From contig NZ_OY781939.1 of assembly GCF_963677315.1 (NCBI RefSeq), forward strand, positions 62,001-126,000: 64,000 nucleotides of DNA. Direction: 5' to 3'. The notes under the pieces were generated by a model. That model made no database searches and had not been told where the DNA came from. It was given only the letters and a program-made list of their open reading frames with translations. Below are positions 33,701 to 44,854 of this stretch, one piece after another. Origin of the DNA: an uncultured Sphaerochaeta sp. Its GTDB lineage: Bacteria; Spirochaetota; Spirochaetia; Sphaerochaetales; Sphaerochaetaceae. A program made the translations under genes and the position numbers. Position 1 is the first letter of the stretch, and the number at the start of each line of letters is the position of its first letter.

Positions 33701-34228
33701 AGACCTGAGCCTTGGGACTCCCTGGGGAGCCTGTCCAGCTGGTATCTTTGTACCACCAGCAAGGAATTGGAGCGGTTGCTTGTTCGCGGTTTTTCCAAGG
33801 CAGGCCAGGCAAAAGGAGTATCAGAGGTGTACTCAACGCGTTTTACCCTCCTCTCTATAGCCCAGAAAATGGCAAGGCAGGGGAGAGCAAAACTCCTTAC
33901 TCCCCAAGACCTTGACGATGATGGGTCGAGTTTGAATCGTGAGGCGAATTACTTTGATGCGTTGCTTACCTTCCTAAAGGAAAGACCCAGGAGTGGAGAT
34001 GACGTTATTGCTGCGATAGAAGAAAAGACCTTGAAAGGATTCCGTGAACCTACGCTCTCAGCCTTTACTGCCTGGTTGTATGAGAATGGGTATGCCAGTG
34101 AAGAGACGCCGTACACCCTTTCTGAAATTCTCGAGAGGATTTGCTTAGAGTTTGAGGAACTTACAGTGAGCTCAGATGACTATATGTTGGTAAAACGCTA
34201 TCTCCAAAGTCTTGGTCTTATAGCGTAA
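30788..34228 (+). CDS. YhaN/SbcC-like SMC-type ATPase with C-terminal extension
   Basis: A 1146-residue ATPase. Walker A is TGANGVGKTT near residue 39; long coiled coils fill the middle; a hydrophobic hairpin (SLMGVFSLLSVAIGSILGLLF, then a second stretch) sits near residue 420, as in YhaN. The ABC signature is QLSSGTRIQLLFSLRMAFLE and Walker B is FPLFFDELMANSDDERS near residue 875. About 215 residues follow the ATPase, from roughly ILQHPFQEVPIERA; I do not recognise this part, which is helical and partly repeats SbcC-like spacing. It is coupled to the nuclease subunit and probably acts in DNA end processing near the membrane. Confidence 0.86.
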   Translation: MKHKNSYRFTRFTLSKAPGFLVRSFGDLTALHPGLNILTGANGVGKTTIIKAFWSLLFTPAKHPSLEAEAVLQRGETEWFLSLSSNRLEQKRISDGLITTIPGRNDAFADAYWFPLHELLTKEGVGEAFLEAIRKEMQGGVDLERAVREAGGIEAFSRKRHTLVQALKEKQRLVRDQQTRILENLDLRENISKLQETLEESEGHTAEKIRLESLLEYLSVKETYEEILSQQKSYHPVLGNMTVHSLSEARTREHEWEAATSAMQQAKAALMATQSLLDQCNVDQAVLDDSLMPRLIEQRSDALQEAKRALDAAKNKAKRAQEARSAWENAHRWLMEDSPNEQTLEKMVKQLNTLAYTSEPIRCQLASSEYIVRAIGEEEPIADGLLERLRDIKQQLTALVVLAARKESQQPTISRVKSSLMGVFSLLSVAIGSILGLLFHPGYSVFAIPLLALLFIIAGRKRANPLLKEAEIQLTNGIGKVNALLEKHGQAPLDSSTAADISRAVGLLSSSIASLQQKDALNVRRRIARKAYEEALSQWKAWLHQWEDVASDLKLSSDPSLEGAQFFHFAEHLQEWVHLQAAEKESFASLGEVENAYREVLLALQKLCATSTSDVVELLNIASTLVTTITDARSFTKQCQKETQHLENAIIRFHEAEEARNAYYTDLGLDVGDIHTLERLDPQVAEYQGIASRLQLVKTKLEGYSEQIREEAEHGNASDFTVLLEETNTQLERRKEQEKTLWEWERTYRELCNDSNLENAELECLKAEEALEAFRQEEVAQRMVYQLYEQTKEQSERTYQPQVLKKASTWLQRITQNRYLFTVGDAGFLAHDTVTMRPYTLDQLSSGTRIQLLFSLRMAFLEMLEGGGAYQFPLFFDELMANSDDERSLAIAKAIAEIAKERQVFYCTAQQDEVRKLEQVANGDCLLINLEDEQREYRILQHPFQEVPIERASLPPFKEDYLAYAAACKVSRPEPWDSLGSLSSWYLCTTSKELERLLVRGFSKAGQAKGVSEVYSTRFTLLSIAQKMARQGRAKLLTPQDLDDDGSSLNREANYFDALLTFLKERPRSGDDVIAAIEEKTLKGFREPTLSAFTAWLYENGYASEETPYTLSEILERICLEFEELTVSSDDYMLVKRYLQSLGLIA

Positions 34229-34408
34229 TGTCCTTGGCAGCATATGAGAGAAACCATCATCATTGTATGTTCAGATGGTGATTTCTATGATAAAGAAACT
34301 ACGTAAATTCCGAAAAATTGCCTGTGCCAAGGTTGTAATGTCACTGAAAGTACGCTAGAAATATAACAAGTATATCGCTGTCGGTAATGATGATAAAGGG
34401 GCTTCGGC

Positions 34409-35866
34409 ATGAAAAAAAGGGTATCGCTTGTTGTGTTTTTGATTCTGGTAAGCTTGGTTTTCACCAGCTGTGGTACGTTGTTCACAAAGGGAGGGAGTGA
34501 TTATCGCAGTGGCGTTTCAGCCTATGAGAAGAAGGAGTATGTATCCTCTCTCAGGTATCTTAATCAGGCACTGGCTGTCAATCCTGAGTTTGTAGAAGCT
34601 GCCCAGATGTATCCTGCGGTGTTCAGCGAAGGAACTTCTTATTACAAGACCCAGATCGCCAACAATACTGCAAAGCAAGATCGACAGGCTGCTGATATTG
34701 TCTTCCACTCCTATACTCAATTACAAGCATTGCATGAATTGGCTAGAGCAAGCGGAAGAAGTGGTTTGATGGTTGAGGACTTCACCAGTAAACTAGACGA
34801 GGCACGTCTGAAATCAGGAGATCTCTGGTTCAGTTATGCGAAGAGCCTTGAAGAGAAGGGTGACCGTGAAAGTTTGAAGCAAGCTGTTGCTGCCTATGAG
34901 ACGGCAAGGAGCAGAAATCCGAACCTGGAGAATATTGATGCAACCATCACCCAGCTCATCAAGGATGCAACCGTTACTGTGGCTGTTGCAGCGTATGGGC
35001 CCTCTGATGCGGGTTTCTCAAGGAAGGTACTTGCGGATGTTACCAACGTGCTTGGATCAGATAGGTTTATTGAGGTCATACAGGAAGAAGATTTCACCCC
35101 TGGCCCCGACTCGATGGTTGGCCCTCTCGATATTGCCATCATGACCGGTATGGGAAGGGGATGGGACTATGTATTGGAGGTCTATGCCAGTACCAATTTT
35201 GAAGAGATAAGCAAGGAGAGTCCGGTAAGACTTCCCTATGATAATCCACTCTTCTCTGGAGTAAAGCGTACGATCGGCTATCAGAACAAGACCTACATTA
35301 CCTACAGGCTTTTTTCCATCAAGCAGGGGGTGAAGGTCGTTGCAGAGGACAGAATCACCACTATTGATGGTCCATATGAGTACGATTTCAGCTATGTGAA
35401 TGCTGAAGGGGTGCGGGAACTCAACCTCGGAGGAACAGGAAAAAAGAATTTACGCTTTGTGACAAGCAGGACCGATGATATTACCACAAATACCACCATC
35501 AGTGCCTTAAGGATGGATTACGAACGTATTCCCATTCCTGCACAAGTTGTTGATCCGACCGACCAGACGCAGTGGATTGCCTACTTCAAGGATCAGTACT
35601 ATGACTTCCAGGATTTTGCAAGGAATGAGAGTGGGCGAGAGCTCTTCTATGCGATTGAGGTGGTCCACCATGAGCCGAGCGATACCTATTTTATGATAGG
35701 ACCAGATCTGGATACAGCAATCCAACGCTCCAAGATCAATAGTGCCATCATGAATGCACTAAGCTATACTGCACGAACCTTGGTAAAAGCTGAGCAAGAG
35801 AACAAGCGATCTGGCTACCAGAACGCTGGTGAGATTGCCGCCAAGGGGGTCAAGGATTTCCTGTAG
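34409..35866 (+). CDS. TPR-repeat lipoprotein
   Basis: A 485-residue predicted lipoprotein. The signal MKKRVSLVVFLILVSLVFTSC has Cys21 in a spirochaete-style lipobox. Residues about 30-65 (YRSGVSAYEKKEYVSSLRYLNQALAVNP) form a TPR, followed by a second helical repeat region around EEKGDRESLKQAVAAYETARSRNP. The C-terminal half is mainly strand-like with no family I recognise; it contains IGYQNKTYITYRLFSIKQGVKVV. Likely an outer-membrane or periplasmic scaffold. A hairpin terminator follows. It stands alone with 180 bases upstream. Confidence 0.78.
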   Translation: MKKRVSLVVFLILVSLVFTSCGTLFTKGGSDYRSGVSAYEKKEYVSSLRYLNQALAVNPEFVEAAQMYPAVFSEGTSYYKTQIANNTAKQDRQAADIVFHSYTQLQALHELARASGRSGLMVEDFTSKLDEARLKSGDLWFSYAKSLEEKGDRESLKQAVAAYETARSRNPNLENIDATITQLIKDATVTVAVAAYGPSDAGFSRKVLADVTNVLGSDRFIEVIQEEDFTPGPDSMVGPLDIAIMTGMGRGWDYVLEVYASTNFEEISKESPVRLPYDNPLFSGVKRTIGYQNKTYITYRLFSIKQGVKVVAEDRITTIDGPYEYDFSYVNAEGVRELNLGGTGKKNLRFVTSRTDDITTNTTISALRMDYERIPIPAQVVDPTDQTQWIAYFKDQYYDFQDFARNESGRELFYAIEVVHHEPSDTYFMIGPDLDTAIQRSKINSAIMNALSYTARTLVKAEQENKRSGYQNAGEIAAKGVKDFL

Positions 35867-35930
35867 AGATTTTTTAGGGAGATGTTCCTGATATTCGCTG
35901 TTCCAAGAATGAAAACAGTCAAAGACCAAG

Positions 35931-35961
35931 AAAAGGAGGATGCCGGTGGTGTCCTCTTTTT
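35931..35961 (+). terminator. Terminator after the lipoprotein gene
   Basis: AAAAGGAGGA and TCCTCTTTTT arms (one mismatch) with an 11-base loop; the T-run is part of the descending arm, and the flanking A-run would also allow termination from the opposite strand. Confidence 0.7.
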
Positions 35962-35985
35962 CTATGGTCTCAGAATGCAATACTA

Positions 35986-37002
35986 TTAACGTTGTTCTTT
36001 GGTGCTTTCACGGATGGTCAGTGAGGTAGGCACATAGATCTTGATGGGGAGTCTGTATTGACCACTTATTCTGTTTTTCAGGATATCCACGGTATTTTGT
36101 GCGATGAACTGCATTGGTATGTTGACCGTTGTCAGTGGTGGAGAGAGGAACTGTACTGAGCTTTGGTCATTGAAGCCCACCACACTGATATCATCAGGTA
36201 CGGTTATTTTGCTTTGATGGAGCCTTGCCAGGACCCCTGTTGCTGTAGAGTCGTTTGCACAGAATAGAGCAGTAGGGCGATCCTGTAACGTTATGGCTGA
36301 CTTAGCGAGTGTATATCCTTCAGTGTAGGAGAGCCTCTCTCCCTCAAAGATGAGCGCCTCGTCAAAGATAGTGTTTTCCTGCATAAATTCACAATACGCA
36401 GTTTTTCGCATATCTCTCCCTTGACCACCCGTATCCCCGATTACTTTTCCACCAATATAGGCAATCCTACGGTGCCCCAGGTCGTACAAATGCTGCAATG
36501 CAAGCCGTGTACCGAGTTCAGTGTTGATGAGCACAGAATCAAAGCGGGTGGCATCAGGACAGGAATCGAGGAATACGATATAGGGAGAGAAGGTGGAGAT
36601 TTTCTCAATCTGGTTGAGATTGAACCTACCAATGGCGATGATGGCGTCTATCTGTGTATCTACGGAGGGAACAAATTCTCCATCGATATTGATGAATTTC
36701 ACCGTGTTGATATTCTCTCTGGCAAGCTGTTTTTCGACAGTAGTCATCAAATACAGATAGTACGGATCTTCGATCAATGCAGGATAGTCATACCATTCCA
36801 CAATCGCGAAGGTGAGCTTCTTCCCTGCCTTTTTTCTCAGCTTTCTTTGTTGGAGCGTGACATATTCCAATTCCTTTGCAGCAACAAGCACTCTCAGTTT
36901 TGTTTCGTCAGAGACGCTGAGTGTATCATCATGGTTCAGAATTCTTGAAACAGTGGTAATAGAGACTTTCGCTTTCTTCGCAATATCCGTAATAGTAGCC
37001 AC
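35986..37002 (-). CDS. LacI family transcriptional regulator
   Basis: A 338-residue regulator with a GTG start (AAGGA seven bases upstream). The N-terminal DNA-binding domain is VATITDIAKKAKVSITTVSR (GTG read as Met) with the hinge helix VSDETKLRVLVAAKELEYV. The periplasmic-binding-like effector domain follows, with IGRFNLNQIEKI and LGHRRIAYIGG. It is divergent from the sugar ABC importer and LacZ genes. An AGTAAA-AG-TTTACT dyad in the intergenic region is the probable operator. The inducer is probably a galactoside or a breakdown product (inference). Confidence 0.92.
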   Translation of the reverse strand: MATITDIAKKAKVSITTVSRILNHDDTLSVSDETKLRVLVAAKELEYVTLQQRKLRKKAGKKLTFAIVEWYDYPALIEDPYYLYLMTTVEKQLARENINTVKFINIDGEFVPSVDTQIDAIIAIGRFNLNQIEKISTFSPYIVFLDSCPDATRFDSVLINTELGTRLALQHLYDLGHRRIAYIGGKVIGDTGGQGRDMRKTAYCEFMQENTIFDEALIFEGERLSYTEGYTLAKSAITLQDRPTALFCANDSTATGVLARLHQSKITVPDDISVVGFNDQSSVQFLSPPLTTVNIPMQFIAQNTVDILKNRISGQYRLPIKIYVPTSLTIRESTKEQR

Positions 37003-37026
37003 AGGTTTTCCTTTCTTACATCTTCA

Positions 37027-37040
37027 AGTAAAAGTTTACT
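37027..37040. promoter_or_regulatory. LacI-family operator
   Basis: AGTAAAAGTTTACT has 6-base inverted arms AGTAAA and TTTACT; LacI operators commonly have AGTAAAC-like arms around a central CG. It lies 25 bases upstream of the lacI-type GTG, so autoregulation is likely. AGTAAAAAAAT half-sites recur at 37155-37174, next to the ABC operon promoter. Confidence 0.6.
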
Positions 37041-37178
37041 AGTATCCTACCACCAAATCTGAATAATTGGAATGTATTTTATAAAATATGGTCATCAGTG
37101 CTGGGATGCTTAGATTTGCTTTGCATTGAGAATAATTCTGGTTGATAAAATTATAGTAAAAAAATAGTAAAAAAATTC

Positions 37179-37207
37179 TTGACAGTTGGTGTGGTGCAAC
37201 GTAAGCT
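37179..37207 (+). promoter_or_regulatory. Promoter of the sugar ABC/LacZ operon
   Basis: TTGACA (37179-37184), 17-base spacer, TAAGCT (37202-37207). The repeated AGTAAAAAAAT half-sites end just before the -35 box, well placed for LacI-type control. Confidence 0.6.
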
Positions 37208-37253
37208 GAAGACAACAGGCAGGAATACTGCTATGAGAAAAGGAGAGAAAGGA

Positions 37254-38528
37254 ATGAGAAAAAGCGTAACTATTTTTTTGGTGCTCTTGGTTTTTATGAC
37301 ACCATTATTTGCGGCAGGAACGAATGAAGCAAAGGAGGCTGGTCCAATCACCATCTGGGCTTGGGATCCAAACTTCAATATCTCGATCATGAACGAGGCT
37401 GTCAGCCGATATCAGGAAAAACATCCTGATGCAACGTTTGAAATCGTTGAACTTGCAAAGGCAGATGTTGAACAGAAACTCCATACCAATTTGGCTTCCC
37501 GTACAACCCAGGGGTTGCCTGACATCGTGCTTATCGAAGACTACAATGTACAGAAATACCTGACCAGTTATCCTGGCCAGTTTGCAGATCTCAGTGATGC
37601 ATTCAACTACAGTGACTTTGTAGGCTACAAAGCTGATGTCATGAAATTGGATGGCAAATACTACGGTGTTCCATTCGATTCTGGCGTATCTGGTTTCTTC
37701 TATCGCACTGATCTGCTCAAGAAAGCTGGCTTTGAGGCCAAGGACCTTGAAAACATCACCTGGAATCGGTTTGCCGATATTGCAAAAGAGTACAAGGCAA
37801 AAACCGGTCAGTATATGCTCGCCAATGACAAGAGTGATGGTGGACTGTTCAGAATCATGCTCCAAAGTGCAGGAAGCTGGTATTTCGATAATGAAGGAAA
37901 CCCAGCTCTCGTGAATAATGCAGCACTTCAAGAAGCCATGAAACTGTATAAGCGCTTTGTATCAGAAGACCTCGCATTCCCTTCAAATGGATGGAATGAG
38001 TGGGTTGGTGCATTCAACTCAGGAAAAGTCGCTTCTGTAACCACTGGCGTATGGATTATTGGTTCGGTCAAGGCTGCCTCTGATCAGAGTGGTCTTTGGG
38101 CAGTAGCTCCAACCCCACGACTTGATCTTCCCAACTCCGCCAATGCATCCAATCTGGGTGGTTCCTCCTGGTTCGTCCTTGAGAATGGTGCCAACCGTGA
38201 CAAGGCTATTGAGTTCATGAAAGAGATCTATGGAAACGATAAGGAGTTCTACCAGACCATCCTGATGAACAATGGTGCCATCGGTTCCTATATCCCAGCA
38301 TTCAGTGGAGACGCTTTCGAAACAAAGGATGCATTCTTTGGAAACAAGGCAATCTTTAAAGACCTGAGTGAATGGGCATCCATGGTTCCAAAGGTGAACG
38401 TTGGTCAGTATACCTATGAGGCTGATGCTGCAGTAATGGCTGTCATGGAAGATTACTATACCGGTAGATCAACACTCGAAGAGGCTATCAAAGCCGCTGA
38501 GAATCAGTTGAAGAATTCAATTCAATAG
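37254..38528 (+). CDS. Sugar ABC transporter solute-binding protein
   Basis: A 424-residue family 1 extracellular binding protein. Signal peptide MRKSVTIFLVLLVFMTPLFAAG, then ITIWAWDPNFN and the GVPFDSGVSGFFYRTDLLKKAGF block typical of MalE/UgpB-like proteins. The ATG at 37254 is chosen because AGGAG lies nine bases before it and the signal peptide follows at once; upstream in-frame ATGs at 37233 and earlier are less convincing. A hairpin with a T-run follows the gene, separating it from the two permeases. Ligand probably an oligosaccharide handled by the downstream beta-galactosidase. Confidence 0.92.
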   Translation: MRKSVTIFLVLLVFMTPLFAAGTNEAKEAGPITIWAWDPNFNISIMNEAVSRYQEKHPDATFEIVELAKADVEQKLHTNLASRTTQGLPDIVLIEDYNVQKYLTSYPGQFADLSDAFNYSDFVGYKADVMKLDGKYYGVPFDSGVSGFFYRTDLLKKAGFEAKDLENITWNRFADIAKEYKAKTGQYMLANDKSDGGLFRIMLQSAGSWYFDNEGNPALVNNAALQEAMKLYKRFVSEDLAFPSNGWNEWVGAFNSGKVASVTTGVWIIGSVKAASDQSGLWAVAPTPRLDLPNSANASNLGGSSWFVLENGANRDKAIEFMKEIYGNDKEFYQTILMNNGAIGSYIPAFSGDAFETKDAFFGNKAIFKDLSEWASMVPKVNVGQYTYEADAAVMAVMEDYYTGRSTLEEAIKAAENQLKNSIQ

Positions 38529-38547
38529 GTATTCGTTGATCCTGAGA

Positions 38548-38575
38548 AGCAGGAGGCATGACCTCCTGCTTTTTT
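38548..38575 (+). terminator. Terminator or attenuator between the binding-protein gene and the permeases
   Basis: AGCAGGAGG and CCTCCTGCT arms with a 5-base loop and TTTTT. It would allow more binding protein than permease to be made from one promoter. Confidence 0.8.
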
Positions 38576-38666
38576 AAAAAGGTGTATGCAACAATTATAG
38601 GTTATTGGGTGATAGTATGGAAAATGTACCCAATGACGCTGGAATGAGATATGTCGTTTGATTGAA

Positions 38667-38716
38667 TCGCCAGTTATATCGGCGAGGGATGAAAAATTGG
38701 GGTTGCTGCCCCAATT
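38667..38716 (+). promoter_or_regulatory. Structured leader of the permease genes
   Basis: TCGCC and GGCGA (38667-38685) form a small stem, and AATTGGGG pairs with CCCCAATT (38695-38702 and 38709-38716) with a 6-base loop, 24 bases before the permease ATG. No terminator run follows; role unknown. Confidence 0.45.
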
Positions 38717-38740
38717 CCTGCTCATGGGGGAGTGTATTCT

Positions 38741-39694
38741 ATGGCTACTGAAAAGCGACTTGATAGAGTTGGTTGGTATTTTATCATCCCAGCTTCGATA
38801 CTGTTGGCTGGTTTTATTGTATATCCCATTTTTTACTCACTCTATCTCTCCTTTACCTCAACAAAGGGAATCGTAAGTGAATTTGTCGGGGTGAAGAATT
38901 ATATCAGGATGTTCAATGATCCGATGTTTTTCCTGGCATTGAAGAATACATTCAGGCTCTTGTTGCTCCAGGTTCCGATTATGTTGGTGCTGGCCATAAC
39001 CTTCGCAGCAATTCTGAACAATAAGAAAGTCCGGTTCAGGGGTTTCTTTAGAACGGCACTCTTTCTTCCCTCTGTTACCTCGTTGATTGCCTATTCCATC
39101 CTGTTCAAGATGCTGTTCAGCTACGAGGGCCTGATAAACAACGCCCTCCTTAAGTTGCACATCATCGATATTCCCCTGCAGTGGATGAGTGTTCCTAGGC
39201 TTGCAACCTTCGTCCTGATCATTGCCATGATCTGGCGATGGACAGGCTACAATATGATCTTCTATCTTTCCGCAATGCAAAATATCTCTGACGATCTGTA
39301 TGAGGCAGCTTCCATCGATGGATCGACGAAAATACAGAGTTTTTTCACCATCACGATACCGCTTTTAAAACCGATTATTCTTTTTACTACGGTCATGTCC
39401 ACGATAGGAACCCTTCAGCTGTTTGATGAACCGATGAACCTCTCACAGGGAGGGACCACTGCAAGTATGATAGGCCCGGATAACTGTTTTCTTACACTGA
39501 GTGTATATATCTATAACATTTGTTTCAAATACACGCCGAACTTTGGCTATGCTGCCACGGTGAGCTATGCAATCCTGGTCATTATTGCATTATTGACCCT
39601 CGTGCAGTTCAAGGTGAGCAGTGACAAGGATGAAACCATGCAGAAGAGGCTTGAACGAGCAGAAAGAAAACTACAGAGAGGAGCATCGAAATGA
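38741..39694 (+). CDS. Sugar ABC transporter permease, MalF-like
   Basis: A 317-residue inner-membrane permease with about six helices. The EAA loop is YEAASIDGSTKIQSFFTITIPLLKP near residue 190. GGGGGAG lies about 10 bases before the ATG; a GTG nine bases upstream is a less likely start. It overlaps the second permease by four bases. The ATPase of the system is not encoded here, suggesting a shared MsmK-type ATPase elsewhere. Confidence 0.9.
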   Translation: MATEKRLDRVGWYFIIPASILLAGFIVYPIFYSLYLSFTSTKGIVSEFVGVKNYIRMFNDPMFFLALKNTFRLLLLQVPIMLVLAITFAAILNNKKVRFRGFFRTALFLPSVTSLIAYSILFKMLFSYEGLINNALLKLHIIDIPLQWMSVPRLATFVLIIAMIWRWTGYNMIFYLSAMQNISDDLYEAASIDGSTKIQSFFTITIPLLKPIILFTTVMSTIGTLQLFDEPMNLSQGGTTASMIGPDNCFLTLSVYIYNICFKYTPNFGYAATVSYAILVIIALLTLVQFKVSSDKDETMQKRLERAERKLQRGASK

Positions 39695-40509
39695 ATATGA
39701 AGAAAGGGTTTGGTACATTTTTCCTCTACTTGTTTTTATCTGTTTCAGCATTTCTTTCCATATTCCCCTTCATCTGGATAGTGCTGGGTTCAACCAATAG
39801 TGCTGTGGATATCCAAACAGGTAAACTCTCATTTGGTGATCAGTTGGGTGTTAATCTGAAGAACCTGTTTGGTCAGGCTGATATGGGCGGTGCGCTTTTC
39901 AATTCAGCTAAGATCGCAGTTCTCACCGTGGTCCTCTCTCTTCTGGTGACCAGCATGGCAGCATATGGATTCCAGATGTACAAATCGAGAGTAAGGGAGA
40001 AGACCTATTCATTTTTCTTGCTTACCATGATGATTCCCTTTGCCTCCCTCATGATTCCCCTCTTTCAGATCATCGTGGTGTTGCGACTGCTGAATTCCCA
40101 TACAGCCATTATCTTGGTAGGGAGCATCAGCGTATTTATGATTTTCTTTTTCCGGCAAAGTTTCGTGAATTACCAGACTGAGATTTTGCAGGCTGCCCGT
40201 GTGGATGGGGCAGGTGAGTTTAGGATTTTCTTCACCATCTTTTTCCCCAGCATGAAAAGCACCTATGCTGCTGGTGCCATCTATGCCTTTATGACGAGTT
40301 GGAATGCCTATATTTGGCCACTTATCGTGTTGCAATCGAATGACAAGCGGACATCAACGCTTTTGATCTCTTCATTATCTTCCTCTTACACACCTGATTA
40401 TGGGGTGATTATGACAGGTATCGCCTTGGCTACACTTCCTGTCATTATTGTCTTCTTTGCATTCCAGAAGCAGTTTGTGCAAGGCATGGTAGGTTCAGTC
40501 AAACAGTAA
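39691..40509 (+). CDS. Sugar ABC transporter permease, MalG-like
   Basis: A 272-residue permease with six predicted helices. The EAA loop is LQAARVDGAGEFRIFFTIFFPSMKS near residue 165, and FIWIVLGSTNS follows the first helix. It starts inside the end of the MalF-like gene and is followed after 12 bases by the lacZ-type gene. Confidence 0.91.
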   Translation: MNMKKGFGTFFLYLFLSVSAFLSIFPFIWIVLGSTNSAVDIQTGKLSFGDQLGVNLKNLFGQADMGGALFNSAKIAVLTVVLSLLVTSMAAYGFQMYKSRVREKTYSFFLLTMMIPFASLMIPLFQIIVVLRLLNSHTAIILVGSISVFMIFFFRQSFVNYQTEILQAARVDGAGEFRIFFTIFFPSMKSTYAAGAIYAFMTSWNAYIWPLIVLQSNDKRTSTLLISSLSSSYTPDYGVIMTGIALATLPVIIVFFAFQKQFVQGMVGSVKQ

Positions 40510-43452
<2,943 letters not shown>

Positions 43453-43630
43453 TAAGTACACCATTCAGGGCAGGGAATGACCACTATTACATACATCTTC
43501 CTGTTATAGGGGAGGATGGTTGCGAATCGTACGTCGTTCCCTATGATTTTTTTTGTCTTTAGGGTGGAAAGGGTCATCTGATGGATATTTTTCATTCCAT
43601 TTTATCTGTACTGGTAGTATACTCAGCCAC

Positions 43631-44854
43631 ATGTACAAACGCACCATTCGAGCCTGTTACCTAGGTAATTTCATTGGGGCCTTGACCTGCAACCTGGCTC
43701 CGCTCCTCTATGTAACCTTCATGAGTGAGCTTGGTCTCTCCTTTGAACAGGTAGGGCGTCTTACCTTGCTCAATTTCTTCACCCAGATTGTCGCCGACCT
43801 TGTTTTCAGCAGACCGGTTGACCGTTATGGAGTCAGACCGTTCATTACCCTGGGGCACTTTCTGGCGTTTGTAGGTTTTCTTTTCCTTGCCCTTTCTCCT
43901 CGCTTGTTCCCTCACAACACCTATCTTGGATTGATGCTTGCAACTATCATTTACTCCATAGGTGGTGGGCTCTTCGAACTATTGTTGAGTGCAATCGTAC
44001 AGGCAATCCCTGGGGATGCAAAGGAGAGTGCTATGAGTCTCTTGCACTCCTTCTATGCATGGGGATTCATTGTTGTCGTCATCGGTACGACACTGATGAT
44101 CCAGCTCTTCGGCCGCGGGAATTGGATGTTTGTTGTCTTGATCTGGTCAGTTTTCCCCCTCTTGAATTTCATCAACTTTTTGACTGTCCCCCTTGCCCCT
44201 GCTGTGCATGAGGACCACCGGACAAAGATCCGGGAGCTGCTTGCATCCAGATACTTTCTCTTTGTTGTACTCGGTATTGCCGTCGGCGGCGCTACTGAGG
44301 TCTCCATGAGCCAATGGACCAGTACCTTTGCTGAAACTGCTCTGGGGCTGCCGAAGGAAGTGGGGGACCTGGTAGGCCTTTGCTTGTTTGCGTTGCTCCT
44401 GGGGACCATACGCGCAGTCTACGGTGCATGGGGTACCCGCTTTCCGTTGTACAAGGCAATGCTGATGGGATCTCTACTCTGTGTAGTGTGTTATCTTGTG
44501 GCTGCTTTGAGTCCACTGCCGATTATCAGCTTGGTTGCCTGTATCTTTGCAGGATTGGGAGCAGGGCTTCTTTGGCCAGGCTCAGTGGTTAACGGTGCAA
44601 ACCGTTTCCCCCTCGCTGGATCCTCTCTTTTTGCCTTTCTGGCTGCCGGCGGAGATGCAGGCGCAGCCTTTGGCCCCTGGCTTATTGGTGTGACTGCTGA
44701 TGTATTCCCCAATCTGGTTACCAAGGCTCCTTGGCTACGAGGACTCTCCGAGGCTGATGCTGCACTGAGAAGCGGAATGCTTATCGGTACCCTGTTTCCC
44801 CTGCTGATGGTCTTGTTTCTTATGAGGATGCATCGCCTTGAGAAGCAGAAGTAG
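43631..44854 (+). CDS. MFS transporter
   Basis: A 407-residue twelve-helix carrier. SRPVDRYGVRPFI matches the MFS loop 2-3 motif; no soluble domain is present. The start at MYKRTIRACY is inferred from the first helix, since no strong ribosome site is visible; an open frame extends upstream. It follows lacZ by 178 bases and may carry a sugar, but it is not clearly in that operon. Its last 35 bases overlap the convergent cNMP-binding protein gene. Confidence 0.85.
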   Translation: MYKRTIRACYLGNFIGALTCNLAPLLYVTFMSELGLSFEQVGRLTLLNFFTQIVADLVFSRPVDRYGVRPFITLGHFLAFVGFLFLALSPRLFPHNTYLGLMLATIIYSIGGGLFELLLSAIVQAIPGDAKESAMSLLHSFYAWGFIVVVIGTTLMIQLFGRGNWMFVVLIWSVFPLLNFINFLTVPLAPAVHEDHRTKIRELLASRYFLFVVLGIAVGGATEVSMSQWTSTFAETALGLPKEVGDLVGLCLFALLLGTIRAVYGAWGTRFPLYKAMLMGSLLCVVCYLVAALSPLPIISLVACIFAGLGAGLLWPGSVVNGANRFPLAGSSLFAFLAAGGDAGAAFGPWLIGVTADVFPNLVTKAPWLRGLSEADAALRSGMLIGTLFPLLMVLFLMRMHRLEKQK

